Source: Brachynemurus nebulosus
Taxonomy: Eukaryota > Arthropoda > Insecta > Neuroptera > Myrmeleontidae
Direction: 5' to 3'
DNA length: 64,000 nt
Assembly: GCA_035578155.1 (NCBI GenBank)
Contig: JAPWDM010000003.1
Span: forward strand, 64,968,142-65,032,141
Shown here: piece after piece, positions 50,615-63,055 of the stretch
Position numbering within the stretch: position 1 is the first letter of the stretch
How the letters are laid out: each line of letters starts with the position of its first letter
Position numbers and translations under genes: made by a program
The notes under the pieces: generated by a model
What the model was told of the DNA's origin: nothing
What the model saw: the letters and a program-made list of their open reading frames with translations, nothing else
Database searches by the model: none

Positions 50615-51070
50615 AGTATATTGTGCAATAAGGGCGGGAAATTGTCGATTGCTCACGAGAGCGAAGTTGAGCGCACGATCGTAGTGAGCGCGCTCATTCG
50701 CTCGAGTCGGCAATCGACAATACCGCACGAGTCGCACATACTATTTTTTATTACGAATTTCACATACTTTTTTTCTATTATTATTTTTAATACTTTTTAA
50801 AATAATATTTTTGAAAGTTTGTCTTTTTTTTCTGAATTAAATATTGTTTAAATTACTTTGTTGATGGTTTCTATAGAAATAATTATGAAATATTTATTAA
50901 ATGAAAAATCAAGAGGTGGCTTTGCGTGTTTTATTGTCAATTTGCGTGCGGAAAGTATACTTTCCGCACGCAAAAAGCCTGTGGGAATAGTAGAGTGGTC
51001 AAACAGCTATTTTGCGTTCAAAAATGTGTGCGCAAAGTTAGTGCATCTCTCGCATGAGTAATAAAAAATA
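50615..51070 (+). repeat. palindrome-rich repeat family C, copy 1
   Basis: Contains a perfect 34-bp palindrome at 50941-50974 (left half TTTGCGTGCGGAAAGTA). It also has the inverted pair AATTGTCGATTGC / GCAATCGACAATA around an AGCG-rich stem (GAGCGAAGTTGAGCGCACG, GTGAGCGCGCTC). It ends CGCATGAGTAATAAAAAATA. The second copy, inverted, is at 53533-53937. Confidence 0.8.
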
Positions 51071-53530
51071 AATTTACTGTTATTTTTTAACTATTATTGT
51101 CATGTGCGTCGCCAAAAATTTGGGTCAATGGGTCGTGGTTCATAAAAGTTTGGGAAACACTGCTCCAATATATATTCAATATATTACATACCCTCTGCAA
51201 TACATTGGTATCTGTAGACAGATTAGAGAATAGCTTCTTATAGCACACTTGAGTTAGGAGTTATATGCAGAGAGCTGCTTTGGTTAGTTGCATACTACAT
51301 ATATAAAATATTGCTTGAGGCGTCTGTGTATATACTCGTATACGGCACAACATACACTCATAATACTGAATTCTGATTTATGTACAAATTACGTACAGTT
51401 AATATGTGGTAAAATTTAGTTCAATAGTGCAATAATTATTGTAATTTGAGAAAGAAGTGGATGTGGTCATAATTAATGGAGATCGCCCAAAGGTGTGATT
51501 ATTGAGAATATGGGAACTAGCTAGTATGATTCTAATCCCAGCAACTATTTGACAGTTAATCCGAGATTTATACTTAAATTGTAAATTTATAATAATTTCT
51601 TTTGTTATTCAACGAAAACAATTTTAAAATTAATTAAACCGAAACTAAAGTTTCGGATCATATTTTCAAATTGAATTTTTTTCCAAAACGAAAAACTGAA
51701 ATTCATCCCCGTGACGTAATCAAATATATTTATTTGCGTTTACCCAATTTCTAAATTTTCTGTTAATCTGTTTCGCACCTTAGTAATTGCTAGAAACCTA
51801 AGAGAGAGTACCATATTTAATTCAAATTTGATTATAGTTTTTTAGAGGACCAGAAGGTTTTCTTTCGATTGTTTCTATCAATTTTGAAAAAAATTACAAT
51901 TCCAAGATTGGGTAAAAACAGAATCCGAAAGTACAGGTTATATTCTTAAAGCAAAATTTGATAATTCATAACTGCTACTACTGTTGAAATCTGTTAATGG
52001 GCGGAGCTTAAAAAAAAGCTAATGAAAAAATACAAAATAATTAATTTTATAAATAGTAATTAGTACGAAAATTTGGAAAAATAATAATCACCTGACAAGT
52101 CTAACTTAGAATAGTCTAACTTTTTATCCTACGACCGGCTATGCTCGTGAAGGTTTTCAGCAGTTTCCCTTCACAATTCCACATGAATTTCGGCATAGTT
52201 CCTTTAAAGAATTCGGCTGTAGACGCACACCGTCCAAATCCTAGATCCCCACCAATTTCCTTGTCTTCCACTCACATCACCGGTGTATTAAGTAAAAAAA
52301 AAGTATTGTAACAGTTTAAAATGTATAAATAAAGGTACGAATAGTGATGTGGGTGGCGTCTGTTATAGATGAAAAGTCTTAAAAACGAACGTAAAACCGT
52401 ATTATTATTATTAGTCTAACTTTTTAACACCAGATGTCCTACTGTCACTCGACAGATCCCATTAAAGGGAAGCTTCAATTACTTTTGAATAAGTTCACAC
52501 ATATGTGAATATTGAATCGAACGTGTGCCCCCCCCTCCCAAATCTCAGGGCGACAGGGCGGGGCGGATGGTGAGAAATAGGGGGAAGAGGTATGTTTTGT
52601 GTGTGCGAATGTGTAAGTAATAATGTTCTACATGCTTATATGAATTTAAGTTAACCGGCATAACAATATCTTGTATGCTATTTGAATTCCACATCGATAA
52701 CGTTTCGCAAACTTGCAAGTAAAAGCAAGTTCGTTATTTGGTATTATTATGGGAAACTTATTGACGTTACTACGAGTACGTATGACTGAATATCGTAAGA
52801 TGATAGAGAAATATGAAGATGTCAACTGATTTTATTACGTTATAATCTTATTTAGTACATACAGGTGAATCAAAAGTCGTAGTGTTAAAAATTGTTTTTT
52901 TTTATATATTTTTGTGTGCCGCCACTATTAATGAAGAGTGGGGAGTTGTATGACATTAAGGATTAGGAAATCAATTTTTGGTAGCACAGTATCCGAAGTT
53001 TTCGACAAGCTTAAAAAAAATATAACCATTAGAGAATATTTTAATTCATCTATATAACTATTCTTCAGTTGAAAATCATATTTTTTTGTATTTTTTAATA
53101 CTTACACGATTTTTTCTTCTTCAGAGAAAGAATTTCTTTTTTTTGTGTGAGGAAAACTGTAGACGTGTGGGAAAATCATTCGTTACCTACATGTCTTGTC
53201 AAATCGAACATCTTGACAGTTTAACAATAACATACTTTTTCAACCCTGACGAGACGAGCTACGCAGCAATAAGCAGCATGTTTGAGCGTAATGGTTTGGG
53301 AATTATCTCATTCCCTCTTTTCATTCCGAAATGATATACGATTCTTGAGGTGCCAAGAAAAGAAAATATTTTGAATTATTTGATAGCTAATAATGTTTTT
53401 TTTTAAAAGTATACAGACATAACTTTTAACAGGTTTGAATCAATAATAATTATTAAGATAGGTCTGTTATGGAAGTATAATTAGAAGTAAAAGTTTAGAA
53501 TGAGTTTAAAAAAAAATTATATTTAAAACG
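51071..53530. other. non-coding stretch
   Basis: No gene supported; the open frame at 53086-53334 has Cys residues but no family pattern. A GC-rich patch (GGGCGACAGGGCGGGGCGGA) is at about 52548-52567. Confidence 0.45.
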
Positions 53531-53532
53531 TA

Positions 53533-53937
53533 TATTATTTTTTATTACTCATGCGGGAGAAGTACTAACTTGGCGCACACATTTTTGTACGCAAAATAGC
53601 TGTTTGCCCACTGTAAAATAGCTGTCTTCCCACATACTTTTTTGCGTGCGGAAAGTAAACTTTCCACACGCAAATTGACAATAAAACACGTAAAATTTAA
53701 TAAAAACACGCAAAGCCGCCTCTTGATTTTTCATTTAATAAATATTTCATAATTATTTCTATAGAAACCACCAATAAAGTAATTTAAACAATATTTAATT
53801 TAGAAAAAAAAGACGAACACTTCAAAAATACTCAAGCGAATGAGCGCACTCACTACGTTCGTGTGCTCAACTTCGCTTTCGTGGGCAATCGACAATTTCC
53901 CGCACTTATTGCGCAATATGCTATTTGCAAGAGGCAG
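53533..53937 (-). repeat. palindrome-rich repeat family C, copy 2 (inverted)
   Basis: Reverse complement of 50615-51070 over most of its length, lacking a ~110-bp internal segment that is present in copy 1 (TCGGCAATCGACAATACCGC and following). The palindrome here is decayed (GTGCGGAAAGTAAACTTTCC, then ACAC). It keeps CGCATGAGTAATAAAAAATA at its end. Confidence 0.8.
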
Positions 53938-55562
53938 TGTCTCAGTGAAAAATAGTTTTAGTTCGATATTAAATTTTGGAAAAACTTTTCGATGTTGGGA
54001 TTCAAAAATATTTTTTTCTTGTGGAGGATTATGCTTTTTTGAAGAATAATCGCCGAAAAAAATAAACAATACATTTTCGAATGTACTGTGTCTAATACCT
54101 TTATATTGCGTATTTTTAGCTTTAATTTGTTTATTTAAAAGCCTTTCTACGATCATTACTTTAGAAACTATTTACGGTTAATTAAAAAACGATACTTTTA
54201 ACTTTATTCCTCGATATTTCCGAAAGTAAAGACGCTACAAAAAAAAAAATGCAAACAGTGTTTTAGAAAGCCCAGACTATCTTTCTCAACGTAAAAATAT
54301 CGACTAAGAGAAAGAAAAATTCACTATACGTTTTGTAAAATCGATTCTAAAATACTTGAGAAAAACAACTGCATTTTTTTCGTTTCCTAAAAGTTTCATG
54401 CAGATTACTCAGGGATTATGGGATTATTTAGTTAATCATGTTTCTTTTAAATTTAATAAGGTATCCATAAAACCTGTTCAATTTCTCAAATCACTCAGAT
54501 TTTATATTCGTGAATCACTATTGAGAATAAAAATTCGTGGAATGTAAAAAAAAATATGAAAAAGTCGATTTTTGTTTTTGGTACCAATAATTTTTTTACC
54601 AAATTGATCTAATTTGAATTTATTTAACGGTTTGGTAACACTAATTAAAAAAAAAAATTTTGATTAAAAACCGATGAAAAACTAAGTTTAGGGCGGGGAG
54701 GCGTGAATAATCGCCAGAACCTTCCGCTTAGAAGCGTCCCCACAAACAACTTTTCTCTAGAAAACTCCAAAAATGCAAAAAATCAACTTTTACAATATTC
54801 GGTATTATCAAGACCAACCCTTTTATATAAAACAACCTTCACGTTAAAACTTTACAAAAAAAAAAAAACATTACTCTCAATAGTCCAGTAAAAAAAAAAA
54901 CACAAATAACACCTCCCCGAGTAATTTACCAATAAATAAAACGCCACAATAAATTCCAATATTACCTCTATATCATATACCTAGATGCTAATACACTTAT
55001 GAAAATACACTGCCATTTTTCATATACTGGTGCCATTTATAGCCATAAATGGAATATGAATATTTTACCACCTAATATATTTTCATCATCAAATAAAACG
55101 TTTAGTTGGCGTTACAGCACATAGTCGGCGCTCGTATCGAAATATTTTAACAAAAACACTTATGGCAGCCGAACACTACTATCTCATAATAGCTCTCCCT
55201 CAGTTTTTTTATCGCAAGGCATCACCAACGGAAAAAAAAAAACATTCTTTTTTCTGTCTCTGGTATAGATGTGTAATATCTTACTTTTTTCACCATTACA
55301 TTCGTGTCGCAAAAATTTGCATATTTACACTTTTATTACATTTTAAAGTTCTTTATCGGACCCAAATAGGTCATATTATACACCATTTTAACCGGGACCA
55401 CGTTGTCACTTTATTTTATCGGCAATGTTCATCTTTGTCTTCATTAAGTGTGTGATAACTACCACTTGGTGGTGGTTCGACTTGACTAGATGTTTGCAAA
55501 CAGGTACAGTGAGCGGTCAAAAATTTAACACTTATTCGAAATTTTATAACTTTTTTTTAAAT
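53938..55562. other. non-coding stretch
   Basis: Nothing recognised apart from simple A and T runs. Confidence 0.45.
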
Positions 55563-55720
55563 TTTGTTAAAAATGAAAAGAACAGCCTCGAAAATCTATT
55601 AATTCGCTTCCAATTTCATCACTATATCATTTTGTTTATGGCTTTTAAGGCCTTGGAAAATTCTAGTGAACTTGATGACGTCATCAAACTACGCCAATTT
55701 TAATTTTATTGTAAATATTT
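55563..55720. repeat. TGACGTCA-bearing repeat family, single unit
   Basis: Reads AAAATGAAAAGAACAGCCTC, TTTCATCACTATATCATTTT, GAACTTGATGACGTCATCAA, parallel to 465-590. Perfect TGACGTCA at 55676-55683. Confidence 0.6.
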
Positions 55721-57575
55721 CCCTCCATGACCGAAAAAAATTAATTTCACCCTGTCGTTATGAGACCGAAATATTGGTGTTGATGTTTAATAAGCTAGCG
55801 AGCGTACGATTAGTGCTACTCATAAATCATCCTGTCAGAATTTTTTTTATAGGTCCGTGTTTACATAATACATGTGCAGTTGACCAAAGCAAGTTTTGTT
55901 CGTTCATCGCGCGGATTATATTATAAAATTTGTTTGACTAACAATATTATTTAAAATTTTATAAAAGAATTTAAAAATTAAAAAAAAAATATTTGTTGGT
56001 AGTATCGTTTAAACTCCTGTCACACAAACTATAGAACGAATTTAGAAAAAATTTGTAAATGTATTTATTAAAAATAGGTCGATTTTGTGCCGTTTTGAAT
56101 GAATGGTAATACTTCATTAAATGTCCGGGCAATTTGATTATAAATACGTGCACACTCACACGCTTGAAAAGTTGGGGAAGTGCGAGTTACGGCGTTCGAC
56201 TACTAAGCACAAGTGGGGGTATAGGAATTCTTAGAATTATATTCTCCTACAGCCCCGAAGATCGACTTTAAAAAAAAATTATTATTTGAAATCAAGCATT
56301 ATGAAAATGATTTTAATTAAATTAATTGGTTCATTTGGAGTAATTTTATCGTATATTTTCCATTTTTGCTTTAAAAATGATGAAATTGCTGCTAGCTATC
56401 GGGTCCTATCTGCTTGATTTTGGTAAAAGTGAAAAGAACGACTTGAAAAATGTATAATTCACTACCATTTTCACCAGTTTATTATTTTATTTACTGTTCT
56501 GGAAGCCTTGAAAAATTCTAATACTTAAACTCGATGACATGACAATTTGATATACCATATTTTTGACGAATACTGTAGCATACTTGATATTTCCCTTACT
56601 GAATATTTATAAGATATTTATTGTATATTTTGAGCCATTAAGTTTAATAACGGTTTATTTGAGGGAAATCATATATTTATTCATTTCCATCCAATTTGAG
56701 CTTATTATTATTAGGTAGGTATATTTTAACATCTTGTGGAAATAATATAAACCGGCTTTATGGTTTTTCACTTTATTTTCCGTAATATTCCCGACCGCAA
56801 TGCAACGGTGACGGATTATTTTTATTCTGGAACACCCTGTAAGCATATATTTTTCTCCTATTCACAATATACTTTGCATTTATGTCGTTATGAAAACTGC
56901 AATATAATATATTATTAGTTTCATAACGTCTTTTCATATAGTAAGCAACCATTTTATATGATGATGAATATATGCGATAAACATTGGTAGGTATGCTGTG
57001 CTGTACCTCCGTGGTACCGTAACTCCGTAGCTCCATAGTTACCGTTTGGAAGGTAAATGTGATCTTTCATATGGAACGAATCCTCATAACTCTTCGACGC
57101 AGAGAGTAGAGAATAAAACTACCACTGATTTATGATATGTGAGATTTAATTTTGTTAAATATATTCAAAAAGTTATTACTGTGCAAGAAAATCTTGATTT
57201 TTGCCTTTTTGTTCGGTGGTTTTTTCTGCTTTTTGTTCTTGCGCCTTAATGTGATTCTAAGTAGTTGTAAAAAATATGATGATGAATTTATTTCAAGAGA
57301 AGTTTAAGAAAGGAAAAAAAGAGATATTGGAAAAATCGGCAAGAATTTGCAAAGAGCTGCTCTGAGGTGCAAGAGAAAAAGGGGGCGCAATAGAAAAAAG
57401 ACAAATTTTGAAGAATTTGGAAAGCAATTGGGGAAACGTTTTCTTTTCCCAAAGGCCACTTCTATCTTCTCGGAAAAATTAAATCTTTCTCAGGGGGGAG
57501 CCTGACTGAAAGTCACTCGAGGGCGCAAAATTAGTGCCCAGCGTTTAAATTCTTATAAAAAATATTTAAAGGGAG
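55721..57575. other. non-coding stretch with one more repeat unit
   Basis: 56420-56560 is a diverged unit of the TGACGTCA family (GTGAAAAGAACGACTTGAAA; here TGACATGA). Nothing else recognised. Confidence 0.5.
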
Positions 57576-57579
57576 ATTC

Positions 57580-58182
57580 GCTAAAATTTTATTTAAAAAA
57601 AAGTGAAAAATCAGAAGGTTATAGGCAGTTTAGTGCACGGAATTTACTATAATTCAATTTAAATAAAAAACTTTAAATGCTTTTTTCTTGAAAATACGTT
57701 TTTCGACATGGTTCCTCGTGTATCTCAAAAATTATTTGAGATATCATTTTGGCAGGAACTAGAATCATTTGATTCCGTTATGTTTTCAAAATGGCTGTTG
57801 ATTTGAGAAAAAGCGGTGATTTTTGAAAATTTATTTTTAAATTGCGATTTCTCGCTGGTTTATTATTTTTTTTTTTTAGATCCTACTTAGTGCCATAACT
57901 GTCTATGTATATTTTCAGAAAATTCTTGACTTTTTTTATTTGGTTCACTGGGGATTTCAGAACGCGAGGAATTATTAAAGTGGAAGAATCTCGTAGTGTC
58001 AACTTCAAACCATTTATATTTATTATACTCAACTCATTTCTGAATTTTAAAAAAAATTGTTTGTAATCTCAAGACATGTAGAAACAATGTTGCATATATC
58101 TAACTTTTTAATAAAATATTTATTTGTATAAAAAAAATTAATAATAAAAGTCGATTTTTGATATTTTTTGGCGAATCTCCCC
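57580..58182. mobile_element. TTAA MITE, GGGGAGATTCGC family, full copy
   Basis: TTAA sites at 57576-57579 and 58183-58186. Ends: AGGGAGATTCGC left, GGGGAGATTCGCCAAAAAAT on the minus strand right. It is 603 bp, opposite in orientation to the 8790-9491 copy, without nested insertions. Confidence 0.85.
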
Positions 58183-58186
58183 TTAA

Positions 58187-58867
58187 GGAAAATTAATCAT
58201 ACTTTAATTGCAATGGTTAAAGCCGTACACCGAGCTGAAAGCTATACGAGATTCTATATACTGTGGAACCCTAACTGATTGCGTGGCCAATATGAATTTT
58301 TATGCATGTCTGTTTTCACTGCTACTATTTAACTAGGTATGACAACCGTTTTTTTAATCCAAATGTAATTTTGAATGACGCCGATAAGAATTAAAACTGC
58401 TAACATTTATTTAAAGCAGAATATATTTTATTACATTATTCAAACTAAATTAAATATGCACACTAATGATTATAAATGCAAAACTGTTAAGGTATTAAGG
58501 GAATGAGGTGACGCCAACGTAACCAACGTATTAAGGGAAAGGATTTCATGAACGCCTAACATACTTCCTTTTTATCGCATTGTCATTAATTATCACTGGT
58601 CGGCAAAAAAAGATAAAAATCCGGGAGCAAAAAGCTTGCTATGTGATTTCTATCAGTTTTGGTTAGCTGAATCCAAATTCGTTTACAGATTTATCCGATC
58701 ACGTCTAGTTTTCGAGATATTTCCATTTAAATAAAATGCCGGAATTGATATGTTACATACGTGTTTATTTTGAAAAAAAAAAGTTTTACACAGATATTTA
58801 CTTTTACGATCCAAATTAAAATCATATTCTTATGAAATCAAAAACTAATATAACAAAAAATTAACAA
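58187..58867. other. 3' flank of the orphan gene
   Basis: No coding sequence. TTTATT at 58763-58768 (AATAAA on the minus strand) is a suitable poly(A) signal for the gene read leftward from 60538. GTATTAAGGGAA and AACGTA are repeated near 58491-58540. Confidence 0.45.
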
Positions 58868-60538
58868 TTATTTTGTAGATCGCTTCCTTTTATAACTTTT
58901 ATGTCTGGTCTCTCGATTGATTTCCCAACAAAAGTCAGCTAGCATTGCTGGGGTCCATTTACCGTTATACCTTTTTTCCATGTGCGAAATTTCTTGGTGA
59001 AATCTTTCACCATGCTCATCGGACACGGCACCAAGATTTTCTGGAAAAAAATCTAAATGTGAATGCAAGAAGTGTATTTTTAATGACATGTTACATCCGA
59101 GTTGTTGATACGATGAAAGGAGTTCTTGTACTAACGCTTCATAATTTTCAGCCTTTTTATTTCCCAGAAAATTGTAACATATATTTTCAAAAGCTACCCA
59201 TGCTCTTTTTTCTTTATCGACCAACTTAGATTTGAACAATTGGTCTTTAAAGATTTCTCTTATTTGAGGACCAACAAATATACCTTCTTTTAATTTGGCC
59301 TCACTTATACATGGAAATTTAGTTTTCAGATGTTTAAACGCTTCTCCATCCCTGTTCATTGCTTTTACCAAATTTTTTATTAAGCCTAACTTTATGTGCA
59401 ATGCCGGCAAAAATATTTTTTGGCTGTCAACTAGAGGTTCGTTTGCAATGTTTTTATTTCCCGGAATAGCATGTGATCTTAAGGGCCAATTTTGTTGTAC
59501 ATAATGATTCTCTTTTGCTCTGCTATCCCACTCGCATAAAAAGCAACAAAATTTTGTAAATCCACCTTGTAATCCTGTTAGCATGGCCACTACTTTTAAA
59601 TCGGCGCAAACATTCCATTGATAGCGCTCGTACTGAATTCTATTAAGCAACAACTTTATATTTTCGTAGGTTTCTTTCATATTTACTGCATGAGCTAATG
59701 GTACTGACGGATATTTATTTCCATTATGTAGCAATACTGCTTTTAGGCTCAGTTTGGATGAGTCGATGAAAAGTCGCCAAGCCATTGGTTCCTCTGGCAG
59801 CTGTAGCTCTTGAAGAAGTTTTTGAGGGTCATTGCAATAAACTAAATCTTGATCTTTGCAAAACAACTGCGAGAACTGAGAATGTCTCTTTCTGAAAAAT
59901 GAAATTTTTGTCCCTTTTTCTAACAAGTTCCATTCTTGCAATCTGGATCCCAATAATTGGGCCTTGGACTTCGAAAGTTCTAAATCGCGGACGAGATCAT
60001 TAAGTTCAGACTGCTTGAGTAGATGTGGTTTTCCGATTAGGCTAGATGAACTGCTAGATTCAGATTCGTCTGCGCTTGAGTTTACAGATGGTGATTCGAT
60101 ATTGTCGAACACGATATCAATTTCCTCATCCAAAGGTGGAACTGGTGGTGGTACTTCTTTATTACGAGGAATTGGCCTTTGGGCAGAAGAAATATTGAAA
60201 TATTTTATTTTATGTTTATTTTTTCTCGAGTATCCTTTAATATCTGTCATACAAAAATAGCAGTCATTTATATGGTTTTCTTGCTCTCTCCAGATCATAG
60301 GACGACTAAATCGTAATGATTTTTTATTCCCTTTCAACCAAGCAGTCAGAGCTATAGCACATGTTTTGCAACATATCTTTGGCAACCAGTTTTTGTCTCT
60401 TTCATCTATTTCCAAACCAAAATAATATAGGTAAGCCTTTTTTATCGAAGGTGTCAATTTTCTACGATTTAAGGCTACTACAAAATCACCACAGACGTAA
60501 CAAAAATTGTTTGGTGAATTTTTACATACACGTGGCAT
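58868..60538 (-). CDS. orphan zinc-binding protein with DDE-like residue spacing
   Basis: 556 residues from ATG 60538 to the stop at 58868. I recognise the family (widespread uncharacterised arthropod and hydra proteins starting MPR.CKNSP) but know no demonstrated function. Visible parts: an N-terminal ZAD-like module with C13-x2-C16 and C57-x2-C60; WREQENHINDCYFC with C93-x2-C96; an acidic-Ser linker at ~125-170; then LFIDSSK (Asp259), CADLK (Asp313), FTKFCCFLCEWDSRA (C332-x2-C335), LHIKLGLIKN, and FPENLGAVSDEHGERFHQEI (Glu508/Glu511). The order D, D, CxxC, late E recalls RNase H-fold transposases with an inserted zinc knuckle; that is inference. The C-terminus is basic (SYKRKRSTK). The frame is intact. 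No terminal inverted repeats were found around it, so it is either a host gene from a mobile source or a transposon whose ends I missed. Confidence 0.85.
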   Translation of the reverse strand: MPRVCKNSPNNFCYVCGDFVVALNRRKLTPSIKKAYLYYFGLEIDERDKNWLPKICCKTCAIALTAWLKGNKKSLRFSRPMIWREQENHINDCYFCMTDIKGYSRKNKHKIKYFNISSAQRPIPRNKEVPPPVPPLDEEIDIVFDNIESPSVNSSADESESSSSSSLIGKPHLLKQSELNDLVRDLELSKSKAQLLGSRLQEWNLLEKGTKISFFRKRHSQFSQLFCKDQDLVYCNDPQKLLQELQLPEEPMAWRLFIDSSKLSLKAVLLHNGNKYPSVPLAHAVNMKETYENIKLLLNRIQYERYQWNVCADLKVVAMLTGLQGGFTKFCCFLCEWDSRAKENHYVQQNWPLRSHAIPGNKNIANEPLVDSQKIFLPALHIKLGLIKNLVKAMNRDGEAFKHLKTKFPCISEAKLKEGIFVGPQIREIFKDQLFKSKLVDKEKRAWVAFENICYNFLGNKKAENYEALVQELLSSYQQLGCNMSLKIHFLHSHLDFFPENLGAVSDEHGERFHQEISHMEKRYNGKWTPAMLADFCWEINRETRHKSYKRKRSTK

Positions 60539-60547
60539 TCTTTTAAT

Positions 60548-60649
60548 CTAAAACAATTAAAGTAATAGGCATTGTAAAGTTTTATATTCAATAAATAGAA
60601 TTAAGTCGTTATTTGATCGATAAAAATAATAAAATAAAAACTAACTTAC
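60548..60649 (-). other. probable 5'UTR intron of the orphan gene
   Basis: On the minus strand a donor G|GTAAGTT at 60649 and an acceptor TTGTTTTAG ending at 60548 lie just upstream of the start codon. The 102-bp spacing is typical of small insect introns. A leader exon would then lie to the right of 60650. Confidence 0.5.
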
Positions 60650-60650
60650 C

Positions 60651-61358
60651 AAAAATTTAATAAAAACTAGCAAATAACTCTATTGTTGTTTTTTTTTTTT
60701 TTTTAACTTTGTACACGCGCGCTTATTCAAGCCAGTCACTGCTTGTGTCATGTAAGTTAGTTAGTTGCATTAGAAGCAAACTAAAATTAAGAAAGTGTAG
60801 CTCGCTTGGAGTCATTTGTTGGTGTGTTACAACTTAGGTGATTCAGTCGTGCACACCACAGCTTGCTACCTCTATCCGCACTATCTACCACAGAGATGAA
60901 TACAGATAACAACAAAATTTGTGTATCGAGACTGAGAATTACCGCTGCCTGCTCCTAAATATAACGAACTCTAGTGAAATCGAAAAATGTCTATTGCATC
61001 AAAACTGGACGTGCTGAATAACTTCTGACTACATATTTGGATTTCCCACGTTCATATGTATTTAATTCACATATACATTTCTTTGCTCTTATTTTGATGC
61101 CGACCAGTGTTATTTTTGTCCTTTTTTTCGTTATTTCGTATTATTTTTTAAAGAAAACTAAATTTGCATTATTTAGTATACTTTTTAAATGTGCTAAAAT
61201 CATGTTACCGTCAAATTTTGTTGTTGAAATAAATAAATTATATCTTTGAATATGGGTCATATTGGGTCACCTATTTAATCTAAATCAAGAATGGATTAGT
61301 AATAATTAATTACTGATGCTGGCATTATATTATTAATTAATTACCGATGTTAATATTA
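60651..61358. other. 5' flank of the orphan gene
   Basis: Non-coding. It includes a poly-T run (60690-60704), the CTTGGAGTCATTTGTTGG phrase shared with ~49830, and no clear TATA element placed for the leader exon. Confidence 0.45.
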
Positions 61359-61608
61359 CGGGGAGATACATGAGGAAACATGTCAAAAAACGTACTTTCG
61401 AGAAAATAGCATTTAAAGTTTTTTTTTCTTTTCTTTTTTTTTTTTTTAAATTGAATTATAGTAAAGTGCGCGCACTAAAATGCCCATAACGTTTGGATTT
61501 TTCATTTTTTTAAAATAAAATTTTAGGAGAATATCTTAACACCTTAAGAAATATAGATAATAATTAGGAAGAAAAAAAACCGATTTCTTTTTTTTAGCGA
61601 ATATCCCC
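61359..61608. mobile_element. TTAA MITE, GGGGAGATTCGC family, left-truncated copy
   Basis: The right end is GCGAATATCCCC followed by TTAA (61609-61612). The match to the 8790-9491 copy starts at GGGGAGATACATGAGG and runs through GTGCGCGCACTAAAATGCCC. The left ~450 bp are missing. Confidence 0.75.
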
Positions 61609-61861
61609 TTAAATCATATGCTGAGGTATCATTTAAAAGAGCTTCGTCTAGAGATTCTAAATACCCCTGTCGCAGCATCATAACATAGCGAATTTCCGTT
61701 TATAAAAATTCGTTTTTCTCGGAAACTAGTTGACATAGAAAAAAAAGTTTAAAGACCTTTTTTATGTAATTTTTTCTTCTCTTTTAAATGGTGTAAAAAA
61801 ATTTCGCAAAAATTTTTGAATAAGTGAAAATTTTGGCAAAAAACTAATTTTTTGCAAGAAC

Positions 61862-61991
61862 AAAAACCATGTCCCTGGCATCCGACGTGTCTGGCTGGCG
61901 AACTCATTCAAGGGTTTGGGACTTCCAATGTTCTCACCAAGTTTCGTAAAAATTGGATAATTGGATACTTCGTTCGAGAGTTATCGCGCGG

Positions 61992-62083
<92 letters not shown>

Positions 62084-62170
62084 TTTCGTGAATATTATTT
62101 TCGGTTTCTAGGGACCTCAAGACAAATTTCTGCCATAGTCCCGGGCTCAGGTCGCGTCATGACAGTGTCT
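61862..62170 (+). repeat. interspersed repeat with internal (TA)n
   Basis: GC-richer text (CTGGCATCCGACGTGTCTGG, CGTTCGAGAGTTATCGCGCG) leads into CACACA, about 40 TA units (62001-62080), then AATTTTCGTGAATATTATTT and GGTCGCGTCATGACAG. This has the look of a mobile repeat with a microsatellite core. The three open frames here translate the TA run as Ile-Tyr and are not genes. Confidence 0.55.
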
Positions 62171-63047
62171 GTAATAGCTGAATTCCATTCTGGAAATTCG
62201 CTAAAATAATTTTTTTTATTATAATTTTCGGTAGGTACACTGATCTTAGTGATATAGCTCAAAATTTGCTAGAAGTGACCGTTTCCCTCTGATCTCCTAT
62301 AGGTTTCTAAACACAAAATGTTGAGTTTAATAGAGCCAGTGGATATTGAATCGTAGAGTCATTCTGAAAAAAAAATATTTTAAATAACAATAGGATTTGG
62401 TTAAGATTTAAATGCTGTCTATTGGTTGCTAACTATGCGAGCCCGACTTACTCTTGGTTGATTTTATTCTTGTTTGTTTTTTCATAACAATCATTTCATT
62501 TTATTACGTAACATGTAGGGGTTGACGTAAGTTTTTTTTTTGTTTCGTAAAATTTTGCAATCTTTAGTAACTGACGTTTGAGATAAATATTAATTTAATA
62601 GTTGCATTTGTTGTGTATGACACAGGTAATCAAAATGTCGCAATTATCAACTTTTTAAATGTAATAATGCTTATGATATTGACATTAAATTTTATGCTCT
62701 AGTAATTTATAAATACTGATTTTTTTTGTATTTTCCCATGAAAAACATTTAACTCTGTTACGTCACGTAAGTATATCGACATAACACTTCTTTGAATCGG
62801 AAAAGAAGTTTTTAAATTGATTATTTTCGAAGAATTTTGCATTCGTCAATGATTCAAATTTCAGTTAATGACATCAAATTGACATTTCTATGTTATATTT
62901 ACCGCTTCATTTACGATACAGTAGCCACTATGAAACTGTGCACTACCAAAGTGTTACAACCAATATTACTTTCACGACTCTGATGTGGCAAACACAATCA
63001 AACGCTGTATGTAATTACACGCAGAATGTTTGTTTTGTTATTGTTGT
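62171..63047. other. non-coding stretch
   Basis: Nothing recognised. Confidence 0.45.
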
Positions 63048-63055
63048 AGTACAGG

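Noticed and set aside
53086..53334. 82-codon frame with several Cys residues
   Set aside because: Cys spacing fits no zinc finger and there is no support from neighbours.
58945..60260. Plus-strand open frames opposite the orphan gene
   Set aside because: Antisense shadows of the 556-codon minus-strand frame.
61852..62209. Overlapping open frames with long Ile-Tyr runs
   Set aside because: They translate an uninterrupted (TA)n tract on both strands; no codon structure or homology.
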